Positions 9,203 through 18,128 of a stretch of DNA of 64,000 bases are shown here, piece after piece (the stretch's first letter is position 1; every line of letters starts with the position of its first letter). The stretch is from DATARH01 sp035534535 (GTDB lineage: Bacteria > Pseudomonadota > Alphaproteobacteria > ATCC43930 > CGMCC-115725), in the NCBI GenBank assembly GCA_035534535.1, contig DATLRS010000192.1, forward strand, positions 1-64,000, given 5' to 3'. The position numbers were made by a program, and so were the translations under genes. Below the pieces are notes generated by a model that saw only the letters and a program-made list of their open reading frames with translations, did no database searches and was not told where the DNA came from.

Positions 9203-10330
9203 TTATCGTTGCGGCCGGCAGGCGGGCGGCCGCTCCGCGTGCTCCCAACCGAACGCGAGCCGGATCGCGCCGCGCGCCTGAAATCTGCGGTGCGTGATGG
9301 ACCAGCCACGGTTGACGGCGTGCGCGTCCCAGAGCAAGTTGGCGGGGTTCGCGAGCGCGTCGTAGTGGCAAGCTGTTATTGTGTGTTTGCGTGCGCCTGC
9401 CGAAACGCGCGTGTAAAACGACAGCCCGCCGGAGCTCGGCGCCGGCCGGCCGTCCCGGCTTGAATTATAGGTCTCTCGCGTGCGGCAGCGGCGAAAGATG
9501 CAGCCACCGGACCCGGCGGCGTCATTCGGGGTGGCCGCGAACGCGCTATTGCCCTGCTGTACCGCATCGACCTCTTCGACAACGCAGGCAAAGCTGCCCT
9601 CCAGCATGACGCCGTCGCCGGTCGGGCTGTTGTTGTAAGAAACCAGCCCGCGCCGGACGATACAGCCGTCCGAGCGGAACACCGAGACGTTGTCTTCAGT
9701 CCAGGACGACGCCCCGTTCTCGGCCGAGAAATTTTGCAAGATCGAATATGGCGAGCGATCGAACTGCACGTTCTGGCCGCGCGGGCTCGGGCCCCGGGCA
9801 TCGTGGAGTTCAAGAAAGATGAGGCGCAGGTGCGCGCTTCGCAGCGCATAAATATTGGCCGATCCCCGCGATGCCCTGACGCGCGTGACGATCGCCCCTG
9901 CGCAGCCATCGAGGTTCAGGTTATTGCGATCTTCGTTTGGCCCGACGCCGATGGCGGGGGCGCCGACGTGCTCAATCTCGAGATCGTGCAGCCGCAGTCC
10001 ACGCGCGCCCTCGGCGTGCAGGCCATTGCCGCCGGCATGCCGGATTCGGCAGTTGCGGACCGTAACGCCCCGGTGCAGCACGGTGACGCCATTCCCTGAG
10101 CCCACGTAGATATCGAGATTTTCGATCACCTGGCCGTCGGCAGTCGTGACGACGGGACCGCTGGGCACCAGCCGGGGCGGTCGGCAGCTTGCGGCCGGGT
10201 CGACCGAGCGATGCCGCGCCTGCGCCGACAGGGGCCGGCGCGGCGCGATCAGGCTCGTCGCGGGGGCCACCAGAAGCGCGCCAACCAGTCGGCGACGAAG
10301 CAGTTGCCGCGTCACTTCGGTAGTATCCAT
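9203..10330 (-). CDS. Right-handed parallel beta-helix protein, probably exported (pectate-lyase-like fold)
   Basis: A 375-residue protein. After a basic N-terminus with QLLRRRLVGALLVAPA, possibly a Tat or Sec signal ending near SAQA, the body shows regular short repeats such as VTVRNCRIRHAGGNGLHAEG and LRLHDLEIEHVGAPAIGVG. These are the stacked turns of a right-handed beta-helix, as in polysaccharide lyases and epimerases. No catalytic triad could be assigned. Its place at the head of the minus arm suggests trimming or modification of the exported polymer. The N-terminal arginines (RRR at 12-14) are compatible with Tat, but the motif is not canonical. Confidence 0.65.
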   Translation of the reverse strand: MDTTEVTRQLLRRRLVGALLVAPATSLIAPRRPLSAQARHRSVDPAASCRPPRLVPSGPVVTTADGQVIENLDIYVGSGNGVTVLHRGVTVRNCRIRHAGGNGLHAEGARGLRLHDLEIEHVGAPAIGVGPNEDRNNLNLDGCAGAIVTRVRASRGSANIYALRSAHLRLIFLELHDARGPSPRGQNVQFDRSPYSILQNFSAENGASSWTEDNVSVFRSDGCIVRRGLVSYNNSPTGDGVMLEGSFACVVEEVDAVQQGNSAFAATPNDAAGSGGCIFRRCRTRETYNSSRDGRPAPSSGGLSFYTRVSAGARKHTITACHYDALANPANLLWDAHAVNRGWSITHRRFQARGAIRLAFGWEHAERPPACRPQR

Positions 10331-10526
10331 CGGCGAGAGCCCGGAAATGGTGCCACCGACCAGCCAGTGGCACTCAGACCGCCATCACAAAAGGCAGCGA
10401 AGTGCAGCAGCATGCCCGGCGAAACGGCGGGCTGGAAGAGGCCCGGATGGCGTAATGCCGATGATCCAATGACGCGATGACCGGTTTGCGACAGGCTGCC
10501 GGAACAGCGACATATGGAGTGAGGCA
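10331..10526. promoter_or_regulatory. Divergent intergenic region between the two polysaccharide arms
   Basis: These 196 bases separate the beta-helix gene (minus) from the GMC oxidoreductase gene (plus) and must hold the start signals of both arms. GGAGTGAGG just before the ATG at 10527 serves as ribosome binding site for the plus gene. I could not identify a convincing -35/-10 pair or operator by eye. Confidence 0.4.
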
Positions 10527-12212
10527 ATGCCGGTGACGTCAGACGAGTTCGACTACGTCATTGTCGGGGCGGGGGCTGCCGGCTGCATCTTGGCCAATCG
10601 GCTCGCTGCCGGCGGCACCCATACGGTTTGTCTCCTTGAGGCGGGGCCGCCCGATGACAGCATTTTTTTGCGCATCCCCGCCGGGGTCTACAAGGTATCT
10701 TCCAATCCCAAATACGCCTGGCAGTTCGAGACCGAGCCGAGCCCCGGCACGGCCAACCGTTCGATCCCGATGCCGCAAGGCAAGACGCTCGGCGGGTCGA
10801 CCGCGATCAACGGGATGAACTATAACCGGGGCCAGCCAGCGGATTTCGACGGCTGGGCCCGCCGCGGCAATCGCGGCTGGGGCTATGCTGACATCCTGCC
10901 CTACTTCAAGAAGACCGAACGGCGAATCGGTGGGTGTGACGTCCGCTATCGCGGCACGGAGGGCCTGCTGCCGATCACCGATTGCGATTGGCGACATCCA
11001 CTGTGCGATGCCTTCATCGCGGCGGCGCACAAGAGCGGGCTGCCCCGCAACCCCGACTACAACGGCGCCAGCCAGGCGGGGACCGGATATTACCAGCGGT
11101 ATATAATGAACGGGTGGCGTGTCAGCGCAGCCCGGGCATTTGTGCGACCCGTTGCCAGGAATGGCAACCTCGAGATCCGGACGAAAGCCCAGGCAACAGC
11201 CGTGCTGTTTCACGGCAAGCGGGCGATCGGCGTCCGCTATGTGGCAGGCCCCGGCCGTGCGCCTCGCAATGTCGGCGCGCGTCGCGAAATCATCCTTTGT
11301 GCCGGTGCCGCAAACACGCCGAAACTGCTGCAGATTTCCGGGGTCGGTCCAGCGCCGCTGCTCGCAAAGCTCGGGATCCCGGTGGTGCACGAACTGCCGG
11401 GGGTCGGGGCAAACCTGCAAGACCATTACATGGTCCACCTGGTCGTCCGGGTGAAGGGCACTGAAACGATCAACGGCCGCCCCCTGGCGCTTCTGCGCGA
11501 CGCCGCCAAATGGGCGCTCGGGCGTCCCAACATTCTCGCCATCAGCCCGTCCCTGGTGTACGGGTTCGTCAATTCCCGAGATCTTTGCTCCACCCCGGAC
11601 ATCCAACTCGACCTGGCCCTCGGGAATTATTCCAACCTGATGGCGGAGCGGTTCCCCGTCATCAAGCTCGGCTTCTACCAATTGCAGCCGAAAAGCATCG
11701 GGTTCGTGCACGCTGCCTCGGCCGATCCTTTTGCGGCGCCCGTTATTCAACCTCACTACCTTGCGGACGAGCGCGACCAGCGAGTGGTCATGGACGCCAC
11801 CCGGACGCTGCGCCGGCTGCTCTGCGCCACCGAACTTCAACCCTATTACGATGCCGAAGAACTGCCGGGCGCGTCGGTGACGAGCGATGTCGACTACCTG
11901 GAATTTGCCCGGCAAGCCGGGCTGACGGCTTATCACCTGTCCGGCACCTGCCAGATGGCGCCACCCGACAACCCGGCGGCGGTCGTCGACGACCGATTGC
12001 GGGTCCATGGGCTGGAGGGGCTGCGGATCGCGGACGCCTCGATCATGCCCACCGTCCCGTCGGCCAACACCTCCGCCGCTGTCTTCATGATTGCCGAGAA
12101 GGCGTCGGACATGGTTCTGGGACGGCAACCTCCGCCCGCGGTTGACCTCGCCACGTTTGCCCTCGCGACAACGCCGCCGCTCGGCGCTGCCGAACCGATC
12201 GCCGTTGCCTGA
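10527..12212 (+). CDS. GMC-family FAD oxidoreductase (choline/alcohol dehydrogenase-like)
   Basis: A 561-residue flavoprotein. The FAD-binding DYVIVGAGAAGCILANRLAAGG is at residues 8-30. GMC signature 1 is seen as MPQGKTLGGSTAINGMNYNRG. The C-terminal catalytic part has AYHLSGTCQM and ADASIMPTVPSANTSAAVFMIAEKA, with the expected His and Asn. The family oxidises alcohols, often on sugars, choline or long-chain substrates. No signal peptide is present. It heads the plus arm of the polysaccharide locus, an uncommon place for a GMC enzyme. Its substrate may be a glycan precursor or lipid, but this is inference. Confidence 0.85.
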   Translation: MPVTSDEFDYVIVGAGAAGCILANRLAAGGTHTVCLLEAGPPDDSIFLRIPAGVYKVSSNPKYAWQFETEPSPGTANRSIPMPQGKTLGGSTAINGMNYNRGQPADFDGWARRGNRGWGYADILPYFKKTERRIGGCDVRYRGTEGLLPITDCDWRHPLCDAFIAAAHKSGLPRNPDYNGASQAGTGYYQRYIMNGWRVSAARAFVRPVARNGNLEIRTKAQATAVLFHGKRAIGVRYVAGPGRAPRNVGARREIILCAGAANTPKLLQISGVGPAPLLAKLGIPVVHELPGVGANLQDHYMVHLVVRVKGTETINGRPLALLRDAAKWALGRPNILAISPSLVYGFVNSRDLCSTPDIQLDLALGNYSNLMAERFPVIKLGFYQLQPKSIGFVHAASADPFAAPVIQPHYLADERDQRVVMDATRTLRRLLCATELQPYYDAEELPGASVTSDVDYLEFARQAGLTAYHLSGTCQMAPPDNPAAVVDDRLRVHGLEGLRIADASIMPTVPSANTSAAVFMIAEKASDMVLGRQPPPAVDLATFALATTPPLGAAEPIAVA

Positions 12213-12234
12213 ATCCGGTCTGGGAGTGTGTGCT

Positions 12235-13515
12235 TTGAACCCGCGAACCCTCATCGCGTCCGATTTCAATGCCGGGGATCGAGCCCATTTCGCGCTGGCT
12301 TACGAGTTCTGCCGGATCGTCACCGAGTGTGACGATGCCGACCTCGTGGCCCCCGGCATCGATAACTATGTGCAACGGTACCTCGATCCCTTCCTCCCCG
12401 ATCACGATCACCACAATGTTCAGCGCGACTTCAACCGGCTGGTCAACGGCCTGCGCAAAGGCCTGCGCCTCAAAAACCGGCCGACCGTCAGCCCCATCGC
12501 CCTCACCCAAAACTATGACCTGTTCTTCTTTGTAGGCTGGAGCCCGCAGAGCCTCATCGAGTTGTCGCGGATCAAGAATTGGCGCGGCCGCTGCAAGATC
12601 GCAGTGGCCTACCTATTCGAGCTTTGGTCCAGCACGCTTGCCGCGGACAGCCGCTACCTGAAATTGCTGGATCAATTCGATCACGTGTTCCTCCTCCATG
12701 CGGCAAGCGTTCCGCATCTGTCGCAATACACGCGGACCCCCTGTTCCTTTCTTCCGACCGCCGTGGACTGCATGATTGCCACGCCGTATCCGTCGCCGCC
12801 AGAACGCGTAATCGACGTGTATTCGGTCGGCAACCGGGCAATCACGCTCCACAAACAGTTGGTGGCGCTGATGGAACAGCGTGGCCTGTTCTATATCTAC
12901 GACTCGCTTTCCAGCACCGATTCGCGGGTCAAAGAGTGGTCGGAGCACCGGCTGCTGCTGGCTAACATGATAAAGCGTACGCGTTACTTCATGGGCTTTA
13001 ACCCCGCGACCCTCAACACGCCAAAGTCGAGCAAGATCGCCGGCGAGCAGGTGCTGCCGGCACGTCTGTTCGAGGGTGCCGCCGGCGGCGCCGTCATCCT
13101 GGGCACCGCACCGCAATGCCGCGAATTTGACGCGTGCTTCGACTGGCCGGACGCGGTGATCGAGGTATCCCCGGAAGCGGCGGACATCGCCGCGATCATT
13201 GACGAACTCGATGCGCAGCCCCAACGAATCGAGCGGGCACGCCAAACAAATGCCGTGCGTTGTCTACTGCGGCACGATTGGGCGTACCGCTGGGAGCAGA
13301 TCCTGTCGACAGTCGGGTTGGACCCGCGGCCGCAGCTCCACGAGCGCAAGGCGCGGCTCAGCAACATTGCGGCCGCTGCAATGGCGAGGTCGCCGCTCGA
13401 GACCCCCCGACCTTCGCGCCAGAACGTCGGCAGCACACGGCGCGGCGCGGAGCACGCCGGGCTACGCAAACCTACAATTAGGCCTACCTCGAAAGGGCAA
13501 ATGCCCTCTGCGTGA
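12235..13515 (+). CDS. Putative glycosyltransferase (GT-B/CgeB-like)
   Basis: A 426-residue protein without a strong family signature. The C-terminal half (PARLFEGAAGGAVILGTAPQ, then VIEVSPEAADIAAIIDELDA and RHDWAYRWEQIL) resembles the end of CgeB/GT1-like glycosyltransferases, where a conserved Glu sits in the FE(G/A) segment. I chose the TTG at 12235 because GGGAG lies eight bases upstream and the downstream reading (NPRTLIASDFNAGDRAHF) looks like a true N-terminus. The open frame extends back into the GMC gene without coding character. The last 60 residues are Arg/Pro-rich and probably disordered. Confidence 0.55.
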   Translation: MNPRTLIASDFNAGDRAHFALAYEFCRIVTECDDADLVAPGIDNYVQRYLDPFLPDHDHHNVQRDFNRLVNGLRKGLRLKNRPTVSPIALTQNYDLFFFVGWSPQSLIELSRIKNWRGRCKIAVAYLFELWSSTLAADSRYLKLLDQFDHVFLLHAASVPHLSQYTRTPCSFLPTAVDCMIATPYPSPPERVIDVYSVGNRAITLHKQLVALMEQRGLFYIYDSLSSTDSRVKEWSEHRLLLANMIKRTRYFMGFNPATLNTPKSSKIAGEQVLPARLFEGAAGGAVILGTAPQCREFDACFDWPDAVIEVSPEAADIAAIIDELDAQPQRIERARQTNAVRCLLRHDWAYRWEQILSTVGLDPRPQLHERKARLSNIAAAAMARSPLETPRPSRQNVGSTRRGAEHAGLRKPTIRPTSKGQMPSA

Positions 13516-13584
13516 ATCAGTGATCTAGTGAACCTCCGGGTTCCAGTGGTTCCGTCCAACGCCACTCAAGATGGGGTGAAATTC

Positions 13585-14190
13585 ATGGTCACGATTTCGT
13601 CCGAACCAACACCGGCCGCGAGTCTGATCCAGACCCATTTCGCCGATGTGCAGCGTGTATTGACGGAGGTCGAGGCCTCTTCGGTACAGCGGCTAGCCGA
13701 CATTTTCCGAATTGCGCGCGACCGCGGTTCGTTCATTTACATCGCCGGCAATGGCGGCAGCTCGGCGACGGCCTCCCACTGGGTGAACGACCTTGGCAAG
13801 GCGACAAAGCGGTCCGGCTGCCCGCCGCTGAAAGTCATGTGCTTGTCCGACAACACGGCGTGGTTCTCGGCCCTCGCTAACGACGAAGGCTATGAGCGGT
13901 CGTTCGCCGGCCTGCTGGAAAACTTCGCGACCTCGGGCGATGTGCTGATCTGCCTGTCGGCAAGCGGCAACTCGGCGAACCTGGTGAGGGCGGTGGAACT
14001 GGCGCGCGACCGCAACCTCACCACCGTCGCGCTGCTCGGCTTTGACGGCGGCGTGCTGAAAGACCTCGTTGACCACGCGGTATGGGTGCACACCGCGAAA
14101 GGCACCTATGAGCTTGTCGAAGACGTCCACTCCGTGATCTGCCATGCGATCACAAGGCGCCTCGTCGCCGATCGGCCGGACCCGGCGTGA
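13585..14190 (+). CDS. gmhA: Phosphoheptose isomerase (GmhA-like, SIS domain)
   Basis: A 201-residue SIS-domain protein. It has IAGNGGSSATASHWVNDLGK (phosphate-binding loop and a His that matches a metal/catalytic residue), LICLSASGNSANLVRAVELA (second SIS loop) and LVEDVHSVICHAITRRL near the end. GmhA converts sedoheptulose 7-phosphate to D-glycero-D-manno-heptose 7-phosphate. The ATG at 13585 has GGGG about eight bases upstream, and the frame is open to 13528. Its stop overlaps the next gene (14187), a guanylyltransferase-phosphatase, and an HddA-like kinase follows. This context supports the heptose assignment over other SIS proteins such as DiaA. Confidence 0.8.
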   Translation: MVTISSEPTPAASLIQTHFADVQRVLTEVEASSVQRLADIFRIARDRGSFIYIAGNGGSSATASHWVNDLGKATKRSGCPPLKVMCLSDNTAWFSALANDEGYERSFAGLLENFATSGDVLICLSASGNSANLVRAVELARDRNLTTVALLGFDGGVLKDLVDHAVWVHTAKGTYELVEDVHSVICHAITRRLVADRPDPA

Positions 14191-15449
14191 TGACGGCCCC
14201 TGACGCCGCCTTCCCTAAGGCACGCATCGAAGGCGGCCTCTACGAGCGACCCCGCCAGGCGGTCATCCTGGCTGGCGGACGCGGCACCCGGATGCGGCCG
14301 CTCACCGATGATCGGCCGAAACCAATGGTGCCTGTTCTGGGTCGCCCGTTTCTCGAATACCAGATCGAGCAGCTACGCGACCAGGGTTTTGAACGGGTCG
14401 TGCTTCTTCTGGGGTACCTGCCCGAAATCGTGCAGGACTATTTCGGCGACGGCCATCGCTGGGGCGTCCGTATCGCGTATTCGGTGACGGCGCCCGACCA
14501 ACTGACCAGCAGCCGAGTGGCCGGCGCCAGGCATCTGCTAGACCCATGCTTTTTACTGCTGTATTGCGACAATTACTGGCCGTTGCAAATGGAACGATTG
14601 TGGGCGCGGTTTTGCGAAGCGCGCAGCCCCGGTTTGATTACGGTTTACAGCAACACAGACGGGTACTCCCGCGGCAGCGTGGCGCTCGATCAGAGCGCGC
14701 ACGTTCGAGTATTCGACCGCCTGCGCAGCACCCCGGGACTACGCGAAGTCGAAATCAGCTACGCCATTCTGACCGATCTCGCGCTTGCGCTATTACCTGA
14801 GGAAGACACGCTGTTTGAGGAGGCGATCTATACGCCGCTGGCCCGGCAGGGACGGCTTACGGCCTATGTGAGCGATCACCGCTATTACAGCATCGGCGCG
14901 CTCGACAGATTGCCCGCAACCGAAGCGTTCATGCGGCGCGAGCCGAGCGTGATCCTCGATCGCGACGGCGTCCTCAACCGCAAGCCGCAGCAAGCGCAAT
15001 ACGTGCGAAACTGGAGCGAGTGGGAGTGGTGCCCGGGATCTCTGGAGGCGCTGCGGCTGCTGTGCCGCGCGGGTTATCGGACGATCATCGCCTCCAACCA
15101 GCCGGGGGTCGGTCGCGGCCTGATGAGCGCGGCCGATCTCGAGGCCCTCCACGGCCGCATGCAGCACGAGATCGCGCAGGCCGGTGGCCGTGTCGAGGCG
15201 ATCTATTGTTGCCCGCATCATTGGGCAGAGGGCTGCCCCTGCCGCAAGCCCAAACCCGGCCTCCTTTACCAGGCGCAGCGGGACTTCCACCTCGATCTCA
15301 CCCGGACGCCGTTTATTGGCGACGACGAGCGCGACGAAGCAGCGGCGGGTGCCGCCGGATGCCCATTCTTTCGCGTCAGCGAGGATCGTTCGCTTCTCGA
15401 TATCACGCGCCACCTGATCGCAGCGAAAGGGACGCCCTCCCATGCCTAA
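14187..15449 (+). CDS. Fused heptose-1-phosphate guanylyltransferase (HddC-like) and heptose bisphosphate phosphatase (GmhB-like)
   Basis: A 420-residue two-domain protein. Residues 23-245 are a sugar-nucleotidyltransferase: VILAGGRGTRMRPLTDDRPKP with the GGxGTR..P..KP signature. Residues 254-415 are a HAD phosphatase: VILDRDGVLN (DxD nucleophile), SNQPGVGRG, and a zinc loop with CCPHH and CPCRKPKPG at 341-358 as in GmhB. In the GDP-D-glycero-alpha-D-manno-heptose pathway GmhB removes the C7 phosphate and HddC forms the GDP-sugar. Having both in one chain joins consecutive steps. The start overlaps gmhA by four bases and the end overlaps the epimerase gene by eight. Confidence 0.82.
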   Translation: MMTAPDAAFPKARIEGGLYERPRQAVILAGGRGTRMRPLTDDRPKPMVPVLGRPFLEYQIEQLRDQGFERVVLLLGYLPEIVQDYFGDGHRWGVRIAYSVTAPDQLTSSRVAGARHLLDPCFLLLYCDNYWPLQMERLWARFCEARSPGLITVYSNTDGYSRGSVALDQSAHVRVFDRLRSTPGLREVEISYAILTDLALALLPEEDTLFEEAIYTPLARQGRLTAYVSDHRYYSIGALDRLPATEAFMRREPSVILDRDGVLNRKPQQAQYVRNWSEWEWCPGSLEALRLLCRAGYRTIIASNQPGVGRGLMSAADLEALHGRMQHEIAQAGGRVEAIYCCPHHWAEGCPCRKPKPGLLYQAQRDFHLDLTRTPFIGDDERDEAAAGAAGCPFFRVSEDRSLLDITRHLIAAKGTPSHA

Positions 15450-16497
15450 CAACCGACGCATTCTGGTTACCGGCAATACTGGCTATATCGGCTCCGTGAT
15501 GGCGCCTTGGCTGCGACGCCAAGACTTCGACGTGGTCGGTCTCGATACCGGATATTTCCGCGGCTGTACGCTGGTTCCGCAGCACGACGAGATCCCGACA
15601 ATTCAGAAGGACCTGCGGGAGGTCACCGCCCAGGACCTTGGCGGCTTCGACGCGGTGATCCATCTGGCGGCGCTGAGCAACGACCCGATCGGGAACTTGA
15701 ACGAGGCGTGGACGCGGACGATCAACGGGGAGGGCACGATCCGGCTCGCACAGCTTGCAAAGCAGGCGGGCGTCCGGCGCTTCATTTTTTCCTCCTCTTG
15801 CATCATGTACGGCATGTCCGAAGCGGCGGTGGTCGACGAGAACACGCCGCTGGCGCCGCAGACCGAATACGCCCGCTCCAAGGTCGCCGCTGAGATCGCG
15901 CTGCGCCACCTTGCCGACGACAACTTCTCTCCGACTTTCTGCCGCAACGGGACAGTCTATGGACTGTCGCCGTGCATGCGCTTCGACACCGTTCTCAACA
16001 ATTTGATGGGTAGCGGCTTCACCACCGGCCGAGTCGTGATCCACAGCGACGGCACGCCGTGGCGGCCTGTGGTTCACGTCCGGGACGTGGCGCGCGCGTT
16101 CCAGGCGGTGCTTGAGGCGTCGCCGGAGCTGGTCCACAACGAGGCCTTCAATACCGGCGCGGACGAACTCAATCACCAGATCGGCGAACTCGGGCAGATC
16201 GTCTGCGAGACCGTACCGGGCTGCGAGCTGCAGATTGTCCCGCAGTCCAGCGCCGATCAGCGAACCTACAAGGCCGACTTTGCGAAATTCAAAAGAACTT
16301 TCCCGGCATTCGATTTCCGATGGACGGCGCGCGCAGGCGCTGCCGAGCTGTACGCCGCGTTTGCAAGCATCGGTCTGACGGAGCGTGATTTCAACGACAA
16401 ACGGTTCACCCGCCTCAGCTGGTTGCGGCATCTGATCGACCGCAGTTCGCTCGACCAGTCGCTGAAATGGAGCACGCCGACGGCCCGCGTCGCATGA
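15442..16497 (+). CDS. NAD-dependent sugar-nucleotide epimerase/dehydratase
   Basis: A 351-residue extended SDR. The N-terminus reads RRILVTGNTGYIGSVMAPWL (TGxxGxxG, NAD). HLAALSNDP follows, then SSSCIMYG and YARSK, the catalytic Ser-Tyr-Lys set. RNGTVYGLSP and a C-terminal substrate domain complete the fold. The absence of an Asp-Glu pair after the active-site Ser argues against a 4,6-dehydratase and favours an epimerase or reductase. It lies inside the heptose operon, so a GDP-heptose or derivative is the likely substrate, but other NDP-sugars cannot be excluded. Confidence 0.8.
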   Translation: MPNNRRILVTGNTGYIGSVMAPWLRRQDFDVVGLDTGYFRGCTLVPQHDEIPTIQKDLREVTAQDLGGFDAVIHLAALSNDPIGNLNEAWTRTINGEGTIRLAQLAKQAGVRRFIFSSSCIMYGMSEAAVVDENTPLAPQTEYARSKVAAEIALRHLADDNFSPTFCRNGTVYGLSPCMRFDTVLNNLMGSGFTTGRVVIHSDGTPWRPVVHVRDVARAFQAVLEASPELVHNEAFNTGADELNHQIGELGQIVCETVPGCELQIVPQSSADQRTYKADFAKFKRTFPAFDFRWTARAGAAELYAAFASIGLTERDFNDKRFTRLSWLRHLIDRSSLDQSLKWSTPTARVA

Positions 16498-16520
16498 GCT
16501 GAAACCGAGGGGGTAAACGC

Positions 16521-17534
16521 GTGGGAACAATGCAGATGAGCAACAGCCTGGTTGTCACGCGGACGCCGCTGCGGGTCAGTTTTGCGGGCGGCGGCACGGA
16601 TTTGCCCGAATTCTATAAGACTGAAGAGGGCGCCGTATTAAGCGCGGCCGTCGACAAATACGTCTATGTGACGGTCAAGCGTCACAGCGAGATTTTCGAC
16701 GAGCCGATCCGCCTCAACTACTCGCGGACCGAGCAGGTTAACACCATCGCCGAGATCGAGAACAATATAGCGCGGGAGTGCCTCAGGTTTCTTGAGATCC
16801 AGCCGCCGATCTTCATCAGCACGGTGGCCGACATGCCGGGCTCGACCGGCATGGGGGGGTCGAGCGCATTCGCGGTGGGGTTGCTCAACGCGCTGCATGC
16901 GTTTCGGGGCGAGCGCGTCACCGCCGGACAAATCGCCGAAGAGGCCTGCTACATCGAGATGGAGGTCCTCAAGGAGCCGATCGGCAAGCAGGACCAGTAC
17001 GCCGCCGCGTTTGGTGGGTTGAACCTGCTTCGCTTCGATCGCAACGGCCGCGTCATGGTCGAGCCGCAGCCGGTTGTGAACGGCTCCATTGCCGAGATGT
17101 TCGACAACATCATGATGTTCTGGACGGGCCATCAGCGGCCGGCGGCCTCGGTGCTCGCGGAGCAGAAAGACCGCACGCCGAGCAACCTGCATGTGCTGCG
17201 CGAGATGCGCAACGACGCCTATCAGTTGCGCGCCCTTTGCGCCGCTCCGCACATCGACCTCCTAGGGTTCGGGGCGGCGCTTCACCGAGGCTGGGAATTG
17301 AAGCGGCGTCTCGCTTCGAAGATCACCACCGCGGAGATCGACAGCCATTACATGCGGGCGATGGAAGCCGGGGCGGAGGGAGGCAAGCTCTGCGGCGCCG
17401 GTGGCGGGGGCTTCCTGATGTTCATCGTGAGGCCGGCGAAGCGCGAGCGGGTACGCCAGGCTCTCGCGAAGCTTACCTGGGTGCCGATCCGCTACGAAGT
17501 ACATGGCTCGCGAGTGCTTTACCCGTCCGAATGA
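16521..17534 (+). CDS. hddA: GHMP-family sugar kinase, D-glycero-alpha-D-manno-heptose 7-phosphate kinase-like (HddA)
   Basis: A 337-residue GHMP kinase. RTPLRVSFAGGGTDLPEFY at the N-terminus is the sugar-binding opening typical of HddA/fucokinase-like enzymes. MPGSTGMGGSSAFAVGLLNA is the ATP-binding GHMP motif, EPIGKQDQYAAAFGGLN the next conserved segment, and KLCGAGGGGFLMF the C-terminal motif. HddA phosphorylates heptose 7-phosphate at C1 in the alpha configuration, feeding GDP-heptose synthesis. The GTG at 16521 follows GAGGGGG at a good distance; an in-frame ATG at 16530 is an alternative start. gmhA and the hddC-gmhB fusion lie upstream in the same operon. Confidence 0.82.
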   Translation: MGTMQMSNSLVVTRTPLRVSFAGGGTDLPEFYKTEEGAVLSAAVDKYVYVTVKRHSEIFDEPIRLNYSRTEQVNTIAEIENNIARECLRFLEIQPPIFISTVADMPGSTGMGGSSAFAVGLLNALHAFRGERVTAGQIAEEACYIEMEVLKEPIGKQDQYAAAFGGLNLLRFDRNGRVMVEPQPVVNGSIAEMFDNIMMFWTGHQRPAASVLAEQKDRTPSNLHVLREMRNDAYQLRALCAAPHIDLLGFGAALHRGWELKRRLASKITTAEIDSHYMRAMEAGAEGGKLCGAGGGGFLMFIVRPAKRERVRQALAKLTWVPIRYEVHGSRVLYPSE

Positions 17535-17556
17535 AACCGAGTTTTGGAGAGTACGG

Positions 17557-18123
17557 ATGATCTTCAATGCGACCGCGATTCCGGATGCCTATACCATCGA
17601 CCTGGAGAAGCGGGCGGATGATCGCGGCTTCTTCGCCCGTGGCTGGTGCTGGTACGAATTTGGCGACCGCGGCCTTCCCAACAGCCTGGTGCAGATGAAC
17701 ATCTCGTTCAACCGCCACAAGCACACACTGCGCGGCTTCCACTATCAAGTTACGCCGCACCAGGAGGATAAATTGCTGCGCTGCGTGCGCGGCGCCGTCT
17801 ACGATGTGATGCTCGATCTGCGGGCGCAGTCACCAACCTTCATGCGCCACATCGCGGTCGAACTCAGCGCCGCCAACTACCGCATGCTGCTCGTCCCCAA
17901 AGGCTGTGCGAACGCTTTCTTGACACTGACGGACGACACCGAGGTGACCTATCTCGTGTCCGAATTCTACACGCCCGCCGCCGAGCGCGGTGTGCGCTGG
18001 AACGATCCCGCCATCGCTGTCACCTGGCCGGCGCACCCTGCGGTGATCTCGGACAAGGATCGGCATTGGCCGGATTTTGCCGACGAGGAAATGGGCGCTC
18101 TGTGCAACAGCAACGGTGAGTAG
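17557..18123 (+). CDS. RfbC-like sugar 3,5-epimerase (cupin)
   Basis: A 188-residue protein of the dTDP-4-dehydrorhamnose 3,5-epimerase family. KHTLRGFHYQVTPHQEDKLL contains the conserved LRG-H-Q segment with the catalytic base His. CVRGAVYDVMLDLRAQSPTF and LVPKGCANAFLTLTDDTEV are the usual following blocks. Length matches RfbC (180-190). No rfbA, rfbB or rfbD lies in the window, so a dTDP-rhamnose role is not supported locally. RfbC-like proteins also act on GDP-4-keto-heptoses (DdahB/MlghB in Campylobacter), which fits the neighbouring genes. The ATG at 17557 has GGAGAG upstream. Confidence 0.8.
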   Translation: MIFNATAIPDAYTIDLEKRADDRGFFARGWCWYEFGDRGLPNSLVQMNISFNRHKHTLRGFHYQVTPHQEDKLLRCVRGAVYDVMLDLRAQSPTFMRHIAVELSAANYRMLLVPKGCANAFLTLTDDTEVTYLVSEFYTPAAERGVRWNDPAIAVTWPAHPAVISDKDRHWPDFADEEMGALCNSNGE

Positions 18124-18128
18124 AGATC

